Positions 26,247 to 35,890 are shown, counted from the first letter of the stretch. The stretch: DNA of 64,000 bases from Kushneria pakistanensis (GCF_014652795.1 NZ_BMZM01000003.1:372001-436000); one strand, 5' to 3'. Notes: generated from the letters alone by a model not told the origin. Made by a program: numbers and translations.

Positions 26247-27587
26247 ATGGCTCGTCCACTCCTGACACTGATACTGCCGCCGCTGCTGGGGCTTTTCATT
26301 CTGGCGCTCGGTAATGGCTTTTTGTCCACGCTGGTAACGCTGCGACTGGACAACGCCGGGGCGTCGGTGGAAACCATCGGCTGGGTGTCGTCGGCCTACT
26401 ACGTAGGTCTGGCGCTGGGGGCAGTGCTCAATGACCGTCTACTGCTGCGTATCGGTCATATTCGCGCCTATGCCTGTTTTGCCTCGCTGGTGGCGGCGGC
26501 GGCGCTTGCCCAGGCGCTGTGGCTTGATGCCGGCTGGTGGTTTGCCATGCGTCTGGTGGGCGGCTGGGCCACGGTCGGCGTTTATCTGGTGATCGAAAGC
26601 TGGCTTTTAACCAGCAGTGATTCGACCCGTCGCGGTCAGATTCTGGCCTTCTACATGATTTCGCTGTACGCCGCGCTGGCCCTCGGGCAGCTGTTGCTGG
26701 GGCTCTTCCCGCAGCCCTTTGACGCCACGCCCTATGTGTTGATCGGCATGCTGGCCACGCTCTCGGTACTGCCGCTGGGTATCATTCCCCGCGTGTCGCC
26801 GCTGCTGGAACATGCCGTGCCGCTGTCGCCCTGGCGGCTGGTACGGGTCACGCCGACCGGGGTCATGGGTGTGTTCGGCTCGGGGCTGATCGTGGCGGCG
26901 CTCTATTCGCTGCTGCCGCTGTATCTACAGCAGACAGGGCTTTCGGTCGAGCGGCTGGGGCAATTCATGGCGGTGGTCATTGTCGGTGGCATGGCCCTGC
27001 AATATCCCATGGGGCGCTGGTCGGACCGCAACGATCGCCAGATCGTGCTGATTGTGCTGGGCATGGCGCTGATTGCCCTGTCGCTGGCATTGCCGCTGGC
27101 GGCCGCCATCAGCGAACTGACACTGGGCGTCGTGCTCTTCCTGTTTGGAGGCGTGGCGTTTTCGCTCTATCCGGTTGCCATGAGCCATGCCGCTGACCGG
27201 GCACCGCCTCAGGCGCTGGTGGGCATGAGTCAGGGGCTTTTGCTGATCAATGCCGTGGGCTGCACGCTCAGCGCGCCGATGCTCACCGGTGTGATGGGGC
27301 AGACAGGTGGAAATGGTCTTTTTTATGGCTTTGCCATTATCTCGACGATCATGGCGCTTTTTTTCATGTGGCGACGCAGCGTCCGGCCCGCACCACAGCC
27401 GGTAGCGCCCTTTGCCGCACACCCGGTGCAGTCGGTGGTGGGTGCCGAACTTGAAGTGACCGAGGAAATGGTTTCGGGTGCCGAGACGCAGGCAGAAAAG
27501 GATGAGGCCGAGGAGGCCGCGCATCAGGATAACGCCCGTTTTGACAGTGCCGCTCATGCTGCGGAACAGGCGCGCCCGTCATCCTGA
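26247..27587 (+). CDS. MFS transporter, YcaD-like
   Basis: A 446-residue protein with 12 helices. It begins MARPLLTLILPPLLGLFILALGNGFLSTLVTLRLDNAG and includes YYVGLALGAVLNDRLLLRIGHIRAYACFA (helix 2-3 loop) and VESWLLTSSDSTRRGQILAFYMI (here preceded by VYLVI), both typical of the YcaD group. The 70-residue C-terminal tail is acidic and Ala/Glu-rich, as in halophile proteins. The substrate is unknown. GTGAGGACTCC precedes ATG 26247. Its 3' end overlaps the convergent diguanylate cyclase gene by 9 bases. Confidence 0.85.
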   Translation: MARPLLTLILPPLLGLFILALGNGFLSTLVTLRLDNAGASVETIGWVSSAYYVGLALGAVLNDRLLLRIGHIRAYACFASLVAAAALAQALWLDAGWWFAMRLVGGWATVGVYLVIESWLLTSSDSTRRGQILAFYMISLYAALALGQLLLGLFPQPFDATPYVLIGMLATLSVLPLGIIPRVSPLLEHAVPLSPWRLVRVTPTGVMGVFGSGLIVAALYSLLPLYLQQTGLSVERLGQFMAVVIVGGMALQYPMGRWSDRNDRQIVLIVLGMALIALSLALPLAAAISELTLGVVLFLFGGVAFSLYPVAMSHAADRAPPQALVGMSQGLLLINAVGCTLSAPMLTGVMGQTGGNGLFYGFAIISTIMALFFMWRRSVRPAPQPVAPFAAHPVQSVVGAELEVTEEMVSGAETQAEKDEAEEAAHQDNARFDSAAHAAEQARPSS

Positions 27588-29201
27588 GAGCAGCGGTGAC
27601 CCGCTGGTGAGGGTGGTGTTGTGGTCATGAAAGCGCCAGGTGTTACGGCCTTCGCGCTTGGCCCGATACATCGCCTGATCCGCCATGTAGACCAGGGTCT
27701 GTATATCCTGGGTATCACTGCCCAGCACGGCGATGCCGATACTGACGCCCAGCTGCACCTGCTGTCCGCCTTCCAGCGTTAACGGCTGGTTGATGCTCTC
27801 GACCAGCCGCTGCGCCAGCCCGCCCAGGTCGGTTCGGGGCGTCTGATGATCCAGCAGCAGCACGAATTCATCACCGCCCAGACGGGCCGGATAGTCATGG
27901 CGGCGCGATATGTCACGCAGCATGTCGGCGATCTGTCGGAGCACTTCATCACCGGCATGATGGCCGTAAATGTCGTTGACCTGCTTGAAGTGATCAAAGT
28001 CGAGCACCATCAGGGCATGCTGGCGATCGGGATGAAGGCGGCAGTATCGTTCGATGATGCCAAGACGCCGTTCAAACCCCAGGCGGTTGCCAAGCCCCGT
28101 CAGGGGGTCGGTCACGGCAAGCCTTTCGGCGGCCTCGGCGGCCTGGCGACGTTCGGTAATATCGTGCGCCACGCCCTGCAGGCGTCCCTTTTCCAGGTGA
28201 CTGACCATGACATTGACCCAGCGCCGCTCTGAACCTTCGCCCACGGCCATTTCCCACTCACGCCCACTGTCTCGTCTCGCGCGACGGCTGGTCAGTTCCT
28301 GTGTCGTTGGTCCGCCCTCACTGGCCAGCGTCTTGAAGGCAATGGGCGGCCCGGCCGGGTCCGGCGTTTTACCCTTCAGGAAAAGACGGCAAAAGGCCGG
28401 GTTGGCCGAGAGCAGCCATCCCTGGTCGTCCAGTTCAAAAATGCCGGCTTCGACGTTATCGAAAATAGTGCGATAGCGTCGTTCCTCGACCTCACGGGCC
28501 AGTCGCTGACGCCGCTCCTCGCTCAGGCTGCTGACCAGCCGATCGATCATGGCATTGACGCTCAGGACCAGTCTGCCGATCTCATCCCTGGCATGCCCGC
28601 TGGGGGGGGACAGCTTCTTTCCCGTTTCGGCTTCAATGGCATGCAGTTTTTGAGAAATGTCACTGATGGGGCGGGTGACGAAATAGAACACCACCAGGAT
28701 AACGCTTAACCCGATCCCCAGCAGCTGCAGGACAAGGGCAACGGACAGGAACCGTGTGGCGTCGTTGACCATGCTGTCGATCCAGTCCTGATCCGGCACC
28801 AGGGTCAGCTTACACACCGCCTTGTCGGGTTCAAACGGTGAATTGATCGTGCGGGTGAGCGGTGCGCCGCTGCCATGATCGATCGCGGTGACGCGATCAG
28901 CCAGTGCGGTGCCATCGTGACGAATCAGCCGTGCTTCCCGCACGATGCGATTGCTCAAAAGCCCTTCGGCCACTTCTTCGGCCAGCTGGCTGTCATCCAG
29001 AAAACAGGCAATCTGTGCCGTGCGCTCGACCGTGGAGATCAGACCTTCCAGACGCAGCTGCTGAATGTCCTTTTCGGATTCGGCGCGCAGGTGCACGGCC
29101 AAAAGCAGAAAGCCGATGCCCAGCACACCAACGATCAACACGATGCTGGCGGCAGCCCGCAGGGCCAGACGACTGCGAAAATGCGTCAGAAGGCTTGCCA
29201 T
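27579..29201 (-). CDS. membrane-bound diguanylate cyclase with periplasmic sensor, HAMP, PAS and GGDEF domains
   Basis: A 540-residue signalling protein. Helix 1 is at about residues 14-36, a periplasmic domain spans 37-155 (CHASE8-like in size), and helix 2 lies at 157-178. A HAMP segment (FVTRPISDISQKLHAIE...DEIGRLVLSVNAM), a PAS domain (about 240-355, YRTIFDNVEAGIFELDDQGW) and a GGDEF domain follow. The active-site GGDEF is intact (442-446), and RRHD at 433-436 matches the RxxD inhibitory site. It makes cyclic di-GMP and can be product-inhibited. The gene is the last of a porin / PstS-like / cyclase trio on one strand; the gap to the PstS-like gene is two bases. Confidence 0.93.
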   Translation of the reverse strand: MASLLTHFRSRLALRAAASIVLIVGVLGIGFLLLAVHLRAESEKDIQQLRLEGLISTVERTAQIACFLDDSQLAEEVAEGLLSNRIVREARLIRHDGTALADRVTAIDHGSGAPLTRTINSPFEPDKAVCKLTLVPDQDWIDSMVNDATRFLSVALVLQLLGIGLSVILVVFYFVTRPISDISQKLHAIEAETGKKLSPPSGHARDEIGRLVLSVNAMIDRLVSSLSEERRQRLAREVEERRYRTIFDNVEAGIFELDDQGWLLSANPAFCRLFLKGKTPDPAGPPIAFKTLASEGGPTTQELTSRRARRDSGREWEMAVGEGSERRWVNVMVSHLEKGRLQGVAHDITERRQAAEAAERLAVTDPLTGLGNRLGFERRLGIIERYCRLHPDRQHALMVLDFDHFKQVNDIYGHHAGDEVLRQIADMLRDISRRHDYPARLGGDEFVLLLDHQTPRTDLGGLAQRLVESINQPLTLEGGQQVQLGVSIGIAVLGSDTQDIQTLVYMADQAMYRAKREGRNTWRFHDHNTTLTSGSPLLSG

Positions 29202-29203
29202 GG

Positions 29204-29629
29204 CTATTCGCTCAGCGTCAGCAGAACGTGCATGTGGGCAGGCATCTGGGTGGCATCGACATAGCCAAGCGCATTGTTGTTGTGCGTTACGATGTCGACG
29301 AGATCCTCATACGTGCCTGCCTGCTGGGGCGGTGAGGCGCGCCCCGAAAAGACCAGTCGTGCCCAGTAGGAGTTGATCTCGGCCATGTCCTTTTGCACCA
29401 GCGCCTTGTAAAAACGGGCCTTGAGGGGCGCCTGATCGATCGGCAGGGCCACACTATCGTTGGGCAGCCGGCGATAGCGGCCCATGAAAATATTGACGGC
29501 TTCGCTGTGGCTGATCTGACGGATTGAGCTGGCATCATTGATGACAATGGCAATATCGGCTCGGGCCGTAGTGCTGATGACAAGCATGGCCACCGTGGCG
29601 ACGCGCGTGAGACGCATGAAGCGGGTCAT
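29204..29629 (-). CDS. short periplasmic PstS-like substrate-binding protein
   Basis: About 141 residues with a signal peptide (MTRFMRLTRVATVAMLVISTTARA). The mature part, DIAIVINDASSIRQISHSEAVNIFMGRYRRLPNDSVALPIDQ, matches the start of a PBP-like fold of the phosphate-binding group, but the protein is only about half the usual PstS length. It has no lipobox. It lies between a porin gene and a periplasmic-sensor diguanylate cyclase gene with gaps of 10 and 2 bases. This suggests that it delivers a signal to the cyclase rather than serving an ABC transporter; no transporter genes are near. That role is inference. Confidence 0.75.
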   Translation of the reverse strand: MTRFMRLTRVATVAMLVISTTARADIAIVINDASSIRQISHSEAVNIFMGRYRRLPNDSVALPIDQAPLKARFYKALVQKDMAEINSYWARLVFSGRASPPQQAGTYEDLVDIVTHNNNALGYVDATQMPAHMHVLLTLSE

Positions 29630-29639
29630 GGAGATATCC

Positions 29640-30800
29640 TTAAAAGATGAAATCCAGCCCGAGGCTGACAAGGTTTGATTGATCACCCTTCAAGTGGTCG
29701 TCGGCACTGCGCCAGAGCAGCCCGGGTGAGCGCGTATGGATGCGATCAAACTGGGTCTTGAGTGCCAGATTGGTGGCCACGTCATATCGAAGTCCCAGCG
29801 ACCAGGTGTGCTGATCAATATTGGAGCCGACCGGGTCCTCGCGGCTGTCATGTGTTCTCACGCTGGAGAGCAGGAGATAGGGCGTCCAGCTTTCCATGCG
29901 CCACGCCGCCGACATAAAACCGGTGTCCAGCCAGGTATCGCCATCGGCCAGGATGTCACGATTCCAGATCGCCTGTAGCTGCAGGGGTCCCGAACTGTAG
30001 GCAGCCCCCAGTGAGTAGACCTGCAGCTCGTCAAAGCCGGTCAGGTAATTCAGATAACGATTGGCATTGACGCTGTAGAGCTGACCGATCAGATCGGCGT
30101 CAGCGCCGCTGAAACTGACATCCGAGTGGATCTGCGTGTAGCCGGCACGCAACCGCCATGGGCCGGTTTCATAGTTGAGGTGTCCGCCCACAACGTTATG
30201 GGCATCAAGGTCCGCCTGCAGCGCGTCCGTCATGAAAAACCGGCTGTCAGAGCGACCGGCAAAAAAACGGGCCCAGGCCAGATCGCTGCCGACCGGGCGA
30301 GTAAGGGTTACCTCGGCGCCATCAATCCAGGTTAGCTGCAGCATGCCAAAGTGATCCACCGGTGGGCGAATCCAGGGATAGGCATAACCGACGTAACGCG
30401 ATTCCGAAATGATGTCGACATCCCAGCCCAGGCGGCCGACGCGCAGCTGAAAGCCCGGGTCAGGGGCGTAGCGCACGAACGCCAGCATCAGCTCGGGGCT
30501 GAAGTCTCCCGAGCTGTGATATTGACTCATGCCCTGCACCACGCCATCGATTTCGTCAGTCAGGCGCACATTCGCCTGCAGGCCCAGACGTGTATCGGTT
30601 CTGGCGCTCCAATGTTTGTCGGCGCCCTTTGGCTGACCGATGTCGCGCACGAAGTCGCCATGGCCCTGATCACTGTGGATAAGCCCCAGCGTGCCAAAGC
30701 CACTCAGCGTCACCCGGTCATCCAGAAGGCGGGTTTGCGCCTGTGCGCCGGCACTACACGCCAACAGGAGTGCCATGAGCACAATGGGCAGGGATTTCAT
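29640..30800 (-). CDS. outer membrane porin-like beta-barrel protein
   Basis: About 386 residues with a signal peptide (MKSLPIVLMALLLACSAGAQAQ) and many alternating beta strands. It starts with VTLSGFGTLGLIHSDQG and contains SARTDTRLGLQANVRLTDEIDGVVQGMSQYHSSGDFSPELMLAFVRY, typical of Gram-negative porins. It ends SNLVSLGLDFIF with the C-terminal Phe that signals outer membrane insertion. Substrate is unknown. CCTCC-type ribosome site precedes the ATG at 30800. It heads the porin / PstS-like / diguanylate cyclase unit. Confidence 0.85.
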   Translation of the reverse strand: MKSLPIVLMALLLACSAGAQAQTRLLDDRVTLSGFGTLGLIHSDQGHGDFVRDIGQPKGADKHWSARTDTRLGLQANVRLTDEIDGVVQGMSQYHSSGDFSPELMLAFVRYAPDPGFQLRVGRLGWDVDIISESRYVGYAYPWIRPPVDHFGMLQLTWIDGAEVTLTRPVGSDLAWARFFAGRSDSRFFMTDALQADLDAHNVVGGHLNYETGPWRLRAGYTQIHSDVSFSGADADLIGQLYSVNANRYLNYLTGFDELQVYSLGAAYSSGPLQLQAIWNRDILADGDTWLDTGFMSAAWRMESWTPYLLLSSVRTHDSREDPVGSNIDQHTWSLGLRYDVATNLALKTQFDRIHTRSPGLLWRSADDHLKGDQSNLVSLGLDFIF

Positions 30801-30984
30801 CAGGAGGCGGTCTCGCGGGGTAAAAAAAGGTCGGGCAACCCATTCGGCACCACGGGGCTTTTGGGTTGCGATCACCTCATGATGTCGGCCGCGCGGCGCC
30901 AGACTTTAATGAAAGGGAAAAGCGGGCAGGGGGAAAACGACGCAGGGCCGCGGACTGAGCGCCGCGGCCGAAGGGAGTGACGGC

Positions 30985-31710
30985 TCAGCGGGCCGGGTCG
31001 ACCACGCCATTGACCGAGGCGTTACGTCGAAACCAGCCGGCGATGCTGGCACGCGGCAGGCGGGTGGGTAGCACCTCATGAGGCACGGTGTCGGATAAAA
31101 AGCAGGCCAGGGTACCGGCCTCGGGAAGTACCCGGGCCATTTCCTGAATGGGGGCGTTGGGGTCGAACCCGTCAGGTCCCTGCTGCCGGCTTTCAAACAG
31201 CACCATCTCACCGCCGCCGTCGACCGGCCAGTCGCGATTGAGATAGGTCACCGTGGAGATGACCCGGTTGGCGCGACCCTGAAAGCTGTCCACGTGGCGC
31301 TTGTAAAAGGCGCCTGGCGGGTAACGGGCAAAATGGGCTTCAAACTCGAAAAGCCCAATGAAAAGTGCCCGATTGATCTGGCTGCGAAGTTCGTCCAGAC
31401 GTTTGAGATACACCCTTTGTGCCGGGCTTTCCTGATTCAACCAGCGAATGGCATCGCCGCGGATGCTGGTGGCCAGCTGATGCTCCTTGAGCCGGCCGAT
31501 GCCGGCGCTTGCCAGGGCGTCACAGGCCTCAAGCCTTTCAAGGTCAGCCAGCAGGGCATTAATCAGTACCGGTGGAAAGAAGTCGCGCTGGCAGCTGAAT
31601 CCCTGATGAATCAAATCATCAATCAGGGCATCAATGCGCTCGGGTGCGAGCGGGGAGGCGGCCAGCAGGGCGTGGGTCTCGCGATCAAGATCATCAATGA
31701 CGTTGGTCAT
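30985..31710 (-). CDS. 2-oxoglutarate/Fe(II) oxygenase, prolyl-hydroxylase-like (SM-20 type)
   Basis: A 241-residue dioxygenase. The iron-binding triad is visible as H139 and D141 (FYKRHVDSFQGR) and H211 (VPHEVLPT), with R220 (RASIAGWFRRN) binding 2-oxoglutarate. RVISTVTYLNRDWP and GGEMVLF are family strands. Bacterial relatives hydroxylate a proline of elongation factor Tu, so that is a reasonable guess, not a proof. The start codon overlaps the stop of the upstream NUDIX gene by four bases (31707-31710), which indicates coupled translation. Confidence 0.87.
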   Translation of the reverse strand: MTNVIDDLDRETHALLAASPLAPERIDALIDDLIHQGFSCQRDFFPPVLINALLADLERLEACDALASAGIGRLKEHQLATSIRGDAIRWLNQESPAQRVYLKRLDELRSQINRALFIGLFEFEAHFARYPPGAFYKRHVDSFQGRANRVISTVTYLNRDWPVDGGGEMVLFESRQQGPDGFDPNAPIQEMARVLPEAGTLACFLSDTVPHEVLPTRLPRASIAGWFRRNASVNGVVDPAR

Positions 31711-32342
31711 GACGGGCGCCTGCGTGAAGGTCGGGGAGGAAGATGACGAAGGGGTGAAGCTTCAGGATAGCGATCAAGCCCGATATCGACATGAAAGGCA
31801 ACGTTCAACAGCTCGACTACCATCATCGCCGAAAGCCCCCAGAGCGTGTGCTCAAGGATGGTGTAGCTGGGCACGTACCAGCAGGTCTCGTCATCGTAAA
31901 TGACATCGGTGTGCTGGCGCGGGTCGGTCATCAGACGCGCCAGCTCGACTTCAAAAATGACATCGATCTCATCGGGGTTGGGCGTAAAGGGCGTGTCAGG
32001 CTCAATCAGCCCCACAAAGGGCGTCACGATCATGCCATTGGCAGAAAAACGCTCGGAAAGCCGGCCCAGGAGGGTGACCTGCTCGGGCGGCAGACCGATC
32101 TCCTCGAAGCTTTCACGCAGGGCGCAGGCCTGAAGGCCGTCATCTTCGGGGTCAAGCTTGCCGCCGGGAAAGGCGACCTGACCGGCATGGGAGCTCAGAC
32201 GCGCATTGCGGCGTGTCAGCAAAAGGGTTGGCGCATCATGGTTGATGATCGGCATCAGAACGGCCGCGCGCGGATGGCTGCCCTCCAGCCTTGCCGGGCG
32301 GTAATCCTTGAGTCGATGTTGGGCCTTTAGCAGCATAAGGGA
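31707..32342 (-). CDS. NudL-like CoA pyrophosphatase (NUDIX)
   Basis: About 211 residues. The N-terminal part has PRAAVLMPIINHDAPTLLLTRRNARLSSHAGQVAFPGGKLDPEDDGLQACALRESFEEIGL, which combines the LTRR.A.LSSHAGQVAFPGG CoA-specific motif with a NUDIX box. It probably cleaves coenzyme A and its esters to phosphopantetheine and 3',5'-ADP. The tail is basic and Pro-rich. The gene overlaps the downstream 2OG-oxygenase gene by four bases. The start is uncertain: ATG 32342 or 32333, neither with a strong ribosome site. Confidence 0.87.
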   Translation of the reverse strand, partial: SLMLLKAQHRLKDYRPARLEGSHPRAAVLMPIINHDAPTLLLTRRNARLSSHAGQVAFPGGKLDPEDDGLQACALRESFEEIGLPPEQVTLLGRLSERFSANGMIVTPFVGLIEPDTPFTPNPDEIDVIFEVELARLMTDPRQHTDVIYDDETCWYVPSYTILEHTLWGLSAMMVVELLNVAFHVDIGLDRYPEASPLRHLPPRPSRRRPS

Positions 32343-32453
32343 CATGTTCCAGCAGAAAGACCAGCGTGTCATGGCGAAATCGCCAATCGACACATGAGGT
32401 GATCAAACGTAGTGTAAAGCGTTCGGTCACTCGCCGTAAGCGACGAGGAAGTC

Positions 32454-33029
32454 ATGAATTTTTGCAGCCATTGCGGCGCGCCGGTGCGCTTTGCCATTCC
32501 ATCGGACGATGATCGTCCGCGCTATCTGTGTGATAACTGCGGCACTATCCACTATCAAAACCCCCGTATCGTGGCCGGCAGCCTACCCATATCGGGTGAT
32601 CAGGTACTGCTGTGCCGCCGCGCCATCGCTCCGCGTCACGGCTATTGGACCCTGCCGGCCGGGTTCATGGAAAACGGTGAAACCACGCCCGAGGCGGCCA
32701 TTCGTGAAACCCGCGAGGAGGCTTGTGCCGAGGTCGAACTGGCCGGGCTCTATACCATGGTCGATCTGCCCCATATCAATCAGGTCTACATGATCTATCT
32801 GGCGCAGCTTTGCAACAATCAGGCACCGGCCTTCTCGGCAGGGCCCGAAAGCCTGGAGGTGCGTCTTTTCAGGGAAGAGGATATCCCCTGGTCCGAGCTT
32901 GCCTTTTCGACGATCACGAAGACCCTTGAGTGCTATTTTCGCGATCGTGCGCGTCTTGAAAGGGAAGCGCTCGACGTTCAAACCCTGGCGCTTTACCCGC
33001 TGCACGCCGACGTGATTCGCCGCTGGTAA
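32454..33029 (+). CDS. zinc-ribbon NUDIX hydrolase
   Basis: A 191-residue protein. C4, C7, C26 and C29 form a zinc ribbon, followed by a NUDIX domain with GYWTLPAGFMENGETTPEAAIRETREEACAEV. In the NUDIX box the usual Gly after EE-x is replaced by Cys, a small departure. This group (COG1051/NudC-like layout) acts on ADP-ribose or dinucleotide substrates, but the substrate here is unknown. The start is preceded by GAGGAAG. It is divergent from the NudL-like gene, so two NUDIX genes share one upstream region. Confidence 0.85.
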   Translation: MNFCSHCGAPVRFAIPSDDDRPRYLCDNCGTIHYQNPRIVAGSLPISGDQVLLCRRAIAPRHGYWTLPAGFMENGETTPEAAIRETREEACAEVELAGLYTMVDLPHINQVYMIYLAQLCNNQAPAFSAGPESLEVRLFREEDIPWSELAFSTITKTLECYFRDRARLEREALDVQTLALYPLHADVIRRW

Positions 33030-33224
33030 CGTAGGCGCCGGTACCGGGAATGCCCCGGCCTGATGGGCCGGGCACCTTTCAACGCTGCAGAACGCTCTCG
33101 CAACGCAGTAGAACAGCTTCGTTTATTCGCGGGGAGATGGTGTCTGCTGGACGATCCACTGGCGGGTAATGGCATAATTGCGGCTTTCCCGAGGCCGGTT
33201 CGGCCGACAACGATATAGATCACG

Positions 33225-33590
33225 ATGCTCAAATGGATTTCAATCGCGCTGGTGGTAGCGCTGGCCGCGTTGCAGTATCAGCTCTGGCTGGGTGATGGCG
33301 GTCTTCTGGAGCACAGCCGCGTCAAGGTGCGCGCTGATGAGCTCCAGGAGAGCAACGAACTGCTGACCGATCGTAATGACCGGCTGGCTGCCGAGGTGGT
33401 GGATCTGAAAAACGGCCTTGATGCGATCGAGGAGCGCGGGCGCAACGACCTGGGCATGGTGCGCAACGATGAGCAGTTTTTCTGGGTGCCCAGTGAAAAG
33501 GCCAGTCGCAATCCCACCCGCGTGGCCCCGCCGGGTGCCGACCAAAGCGCCGATGAAGCCCGTGACGAGTTTGCCGGGAGGGAGCAATGA
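33225..33590 (+). CDS. ftsB: cell division protein FtsB
   Basis: A 121-residue bitopic protein: a short cytoplasmic start (MLKW), a membrane helix at about 5-22 (ISIALVVALAALQYQLWLG), a coiled coil at about 35-75 (VRADELQESNELLTDRNDRLAAEVVDLK), and the GLDAIEERGRNDLGMVRNDEQFFWV block of FtsB. It joins FtsL and FtsQ in the divisome to activate septal wall synthesis. The C-terminal tail is polar. Its stop overlaps the ispD start by four bases, in the ftsB-ispD order common to gammaproteobacteria. Confidence 0.96.
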   Translation: MLKWISIALVVALAALQYQLWLGDGGLLEHSRVKVRADELQESNELLTDRNDRLAAEVVDLKNGLDAIEERGRNDLGMVRNDEQFFWVPSEKASRNPTRVAPPGADQSADEARDEFAGREQ

Positions 33591-34330
33591 GCGCCCCGCA
33601 ATGGTTGATCGTGCCGGCGGCCGGGCGAGGCACCCGCATGCGTGCGGCCTGTCCCAAGCAGTACCTGCTGCTCGGTGACGCCGCGGTACTCGCCTGTACG
33701 CTGGCGCGTCTGCATGAGGCCTTTCCGGAGGCGACCCTGCTGCTGTGCCTGGATGGCGAGGACCAGTGGTTTCATGAATCCATGGTGCCCTTTGCACGCT
33801 GGCAGCGTCTTGATGGCGGCGATGAGCGGGTGGATTCGGTACGCGCCGGCATCGACTGGCTGGCGGCACATGCCCACGGCGATGACTGGGTGCTGGTCCA
33901 CGATGTGGCGCGCCCCTGTGTCACCGTGGCGGATCTGCACCATCTGATGGACGCCATCCATGATGACCCGGTGGGCGGGCTGCTGGCGGCGCCGGTCACC
34001 GATACTCTCAAGCGTCAGGACAGTGACCAGCGCATTGACGCAACGGTTCCCCGTCAGGGGCTCTGGCGAGCAATGACTCCCCAGGGTTTTCGCTATGGCG
34101 TTCTGCGCGAGGCCTTCACGGCAGCGTTTGAGGCAGGCTTTCTCATGACCGATGAGGCCTCGGGCGTCGAACAGCTTGGCCATGCGCCGCTGCTGGTCAC
34201 CGGACGCAGCGATAATCTGAAAATCACCCATCCCGAAGACCTGGCGCTGGCGGCAAGGATTCTGAGTGCCCAGCAGGATACGTCTCGGTTATATCTTTCG
34301 GACAAGGAACCCGGCCATGAGCCTATCTGA
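33587..34330 (+). CDS. ispD: 2-C-methyl-D-erythritol 4-phosphate cytidylyltransferase
   Basis: A 247-residue enzyme of the MEP isoprenoid pathway, joining MEP with CTP. The nucleotide-binding motif is [19 protein letters not shown], and [23 protein letters not shown] and TPQGFRY follow. The conserved late block is [11 protein letters not shown]...[13 protein letters not shown]. The start overlaps ftsB by four bases and the end overlaps the ispF start by 14 bases, so the genes are co-transcribed and translationally coupled. Confidence 0.97.
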   Translation: MSAPQWLIVPAAGRGTRMRAACPKQYLLLGDAAVLACTLARLHEAFPEATLLLCLDGEDQWFHESMVPFARWQRLDGGDERVDSVRAGIDWLAAHAHGDDWVLVHDVARPCVTVADLHHLMDAIHDDPVGGLLAAPVTDTLKRQDSDQRIDATVPRQGLWRAMTPQGFRYGVLREAFTAAFEAGFLMTDEASGVEQLGHAPLLVTGRSDNLKITHPEDLALAARILSAQQDTSRLYLSDKEPGHEPI

Positions 34331-34835
34331 TCTTTCTACACTGGCTCGGCTGCGTATCGGTCATGGCTTCGATGTCCATCGCTTCGGCGAGGGCGATCAT
34401 TTGATGCTGGGTGGCGTGCGCGTTGATTTTGAGCACGGCTTTGTAGCGCACTCCGACGGGGATGTGGTGCTGCACGCATTGAGCGATGCCCTGCTGGGCG
34501 CGGCCGCACTGGGCGATATCGGTCAGCACTTCCCGGATACCGATGAGCAGTGGCGCGGCGCCGACAGTCGTGCGCTGCTGCGTCATGTGGTGTCGCTGAT
34601 CCAGCGAAAAGGCTTTGCCCTGATCAATGTCGATATCACCATTCTGGCCCAGGCGCCCAAAATGGCGCCGCATATCAATGCCATGCGTGAAGTGATCTCT
34701 GAGGACATCGCGCTTGCGCTGTCGTGTGTCAACGTCAAGGCCACGACCACCGAAAAGCTCGGCTTCACCGGTCGGGGCGAGGGCATTGCCGTGGAAGCCG
34801 TGGCGCTTCTGGTGCACGGTGATGAGGCCTCATGA
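34317..34835 (+). CDS. ispF: 2-C-methyl-D-erythritol 2,4-cyclodiphosphate synthase
   Basis: About 172 residues. The zinc ligands are D19 and H21 ([15 protein letters not shown]) and H53 ([27 protein letters not shown]). The C-terminal block is [28 protein letters not shown]. It makes the cyclic diphosphate of the MEP pathway, two steps after IspD. The start at 34317 is preceded by AAGGAAC. It overlaps ispD by 14 bases and truD by four bases, completing a tightly packed operon. Confidence 0.97.
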   Translation: MSLSDLSTLARLRIGHGFDVHRFGEGDHLMLGGVRVDFEHGFVAHSDGDVVLHALSDALLGAAALGDIGQHFPDTDEQWRGADSRALLRHVVSLIQRKGFALINVDITILAQAPKMAPHINAMREVISEDIALALSCVNVKATTTEKLGFTGRGEGIAVEAVALLVHGDEAS

Positions 34836-35890
34836 CCGAAGAGACGAGCGAGGCGCAGGGCTCACCGCTGCCCGACTGGGCCAGAAGTCTTGGTGTACCA
34901 CCGCACTCGGGGCGGTTTCGTGAATTTCCCGAAGCCTTTCGGGTCGAAGAGCAGATGGCCTTTACGCCCGAGGGCGAAGGTGAGCACCTGTGGCTGCACT
35001 GTGAAAAGCGCAATCTTTCCACAGCGCAGCTGATCCGCCATCTGGCACACACGCTGGAGGTGGCGCCGCGCGATATCGGCGTCAGCGGGCTCAAGGACCA
35101 CACCGCGCTGACGCGTCAGTGGGTGTCGGTGGCGCTGACCGGGCGGGCGACACCAGCGGCGCTACCGGACCTGGTCGAAATGGAAGGCCTGCGGCTTTTA
35201 AGCTTCGGCCGCCATCCGCGCAAGCTGCGCCGTGGTGTGCATCGCGCCAATCGATTTGCGCTGTATGTGACCGGTGAGGCCGTGACGCAGGGCTCGCTCG
35301 AAACACGCTGGCATGAACTGGTCGCCAACGGCGTACCCAATTATTTCGGGCCGCAGCGCTTTGGCCACCAGGGCAGCAATATCACGCGTGCCCGGGCAAT
35401 GATGGCGCGCGGCTGGAAAAAGCGACATGACCGGGATGGGATTTTGCTCTCGAGCGCGCGCAGCTGGTTGTTCAATCAGGTGCTGAGCACGCGTATCGAG
35501 CAGGGCAACTGGGCCAGCGGACTGGACGGTGACGTGTTCAATCTCGATGGTAGCGCCAGTCAGTTTGCCGGCCAGACACTGGATGATGCCCTGCGTACGC
35601 GACTGGCTGCGCTGGACATTCATCCTACCGGCCCGCTGTGGGGGCGCGGTAAAAGCGAGGTCAGCGGTGAGGCACTTGCCCTTGAGCGTGGCGTTGTAGA
35701 GAACGAGCCGACGCTTGCCGAGGGCATCGAAAGGGCGGGTGCGGCCCCGATGCGTCGCGCCCTGCGTCTTCGCCTCCAGGCGCCTGCCATTGAGCACGAA
35801 GGAGAAGGGCTCTGGCTGCATTTCACCCTGGCGCGTGGCGGCTTTGCCACCGCCGTACTGCGTGAGCTGTTTCAACACCCGGCGCTCTAG
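34832..35890 (+). CDS. truD: tRNA pseudouridine(13) synthase
   Basis: A 352-residue enzyme that converts U13 of tRNA-Glu to pseudouridine. The catalytic aspartate is D89 in [41 protein letters not shown] and the TRUD insertion domain with [17 protein letters not shown] are visible. It begins within the last codons of ispF (four-base overlap). The next gene, surE, starts 85 bases later. Confidence 0.96.
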   Translation: MTEETSEAQGSPLPDWARSLGVPPHSGRFREFPEAFRVEEQMAFTPEGEGEHLWLHCEKRNLSTAQLIRHLAHTLEVAPRDIGVSGLKDHTALTRQWVSVALTGRATPAALPDLVEMEGLRLLSFGRHPRKLRRGVHRANRFALYVTGEAVTQGSLETRWHELVANGVPNYFGPQRFGHQGSNITRARAMMARGWKKRHDRDGILLSSARSWLFNQVLSTRIEQGNWASGLDGDVFNLDGSASQFAGQTLDDALRTRLAALDIHPTGPLWGRGKSEVSGEALALERGVVENEPTLAEGIERAGAAPMRRALRLRLQAPAIEHEGEGLWLHFTLARGGFATAVLRELFQHPAL

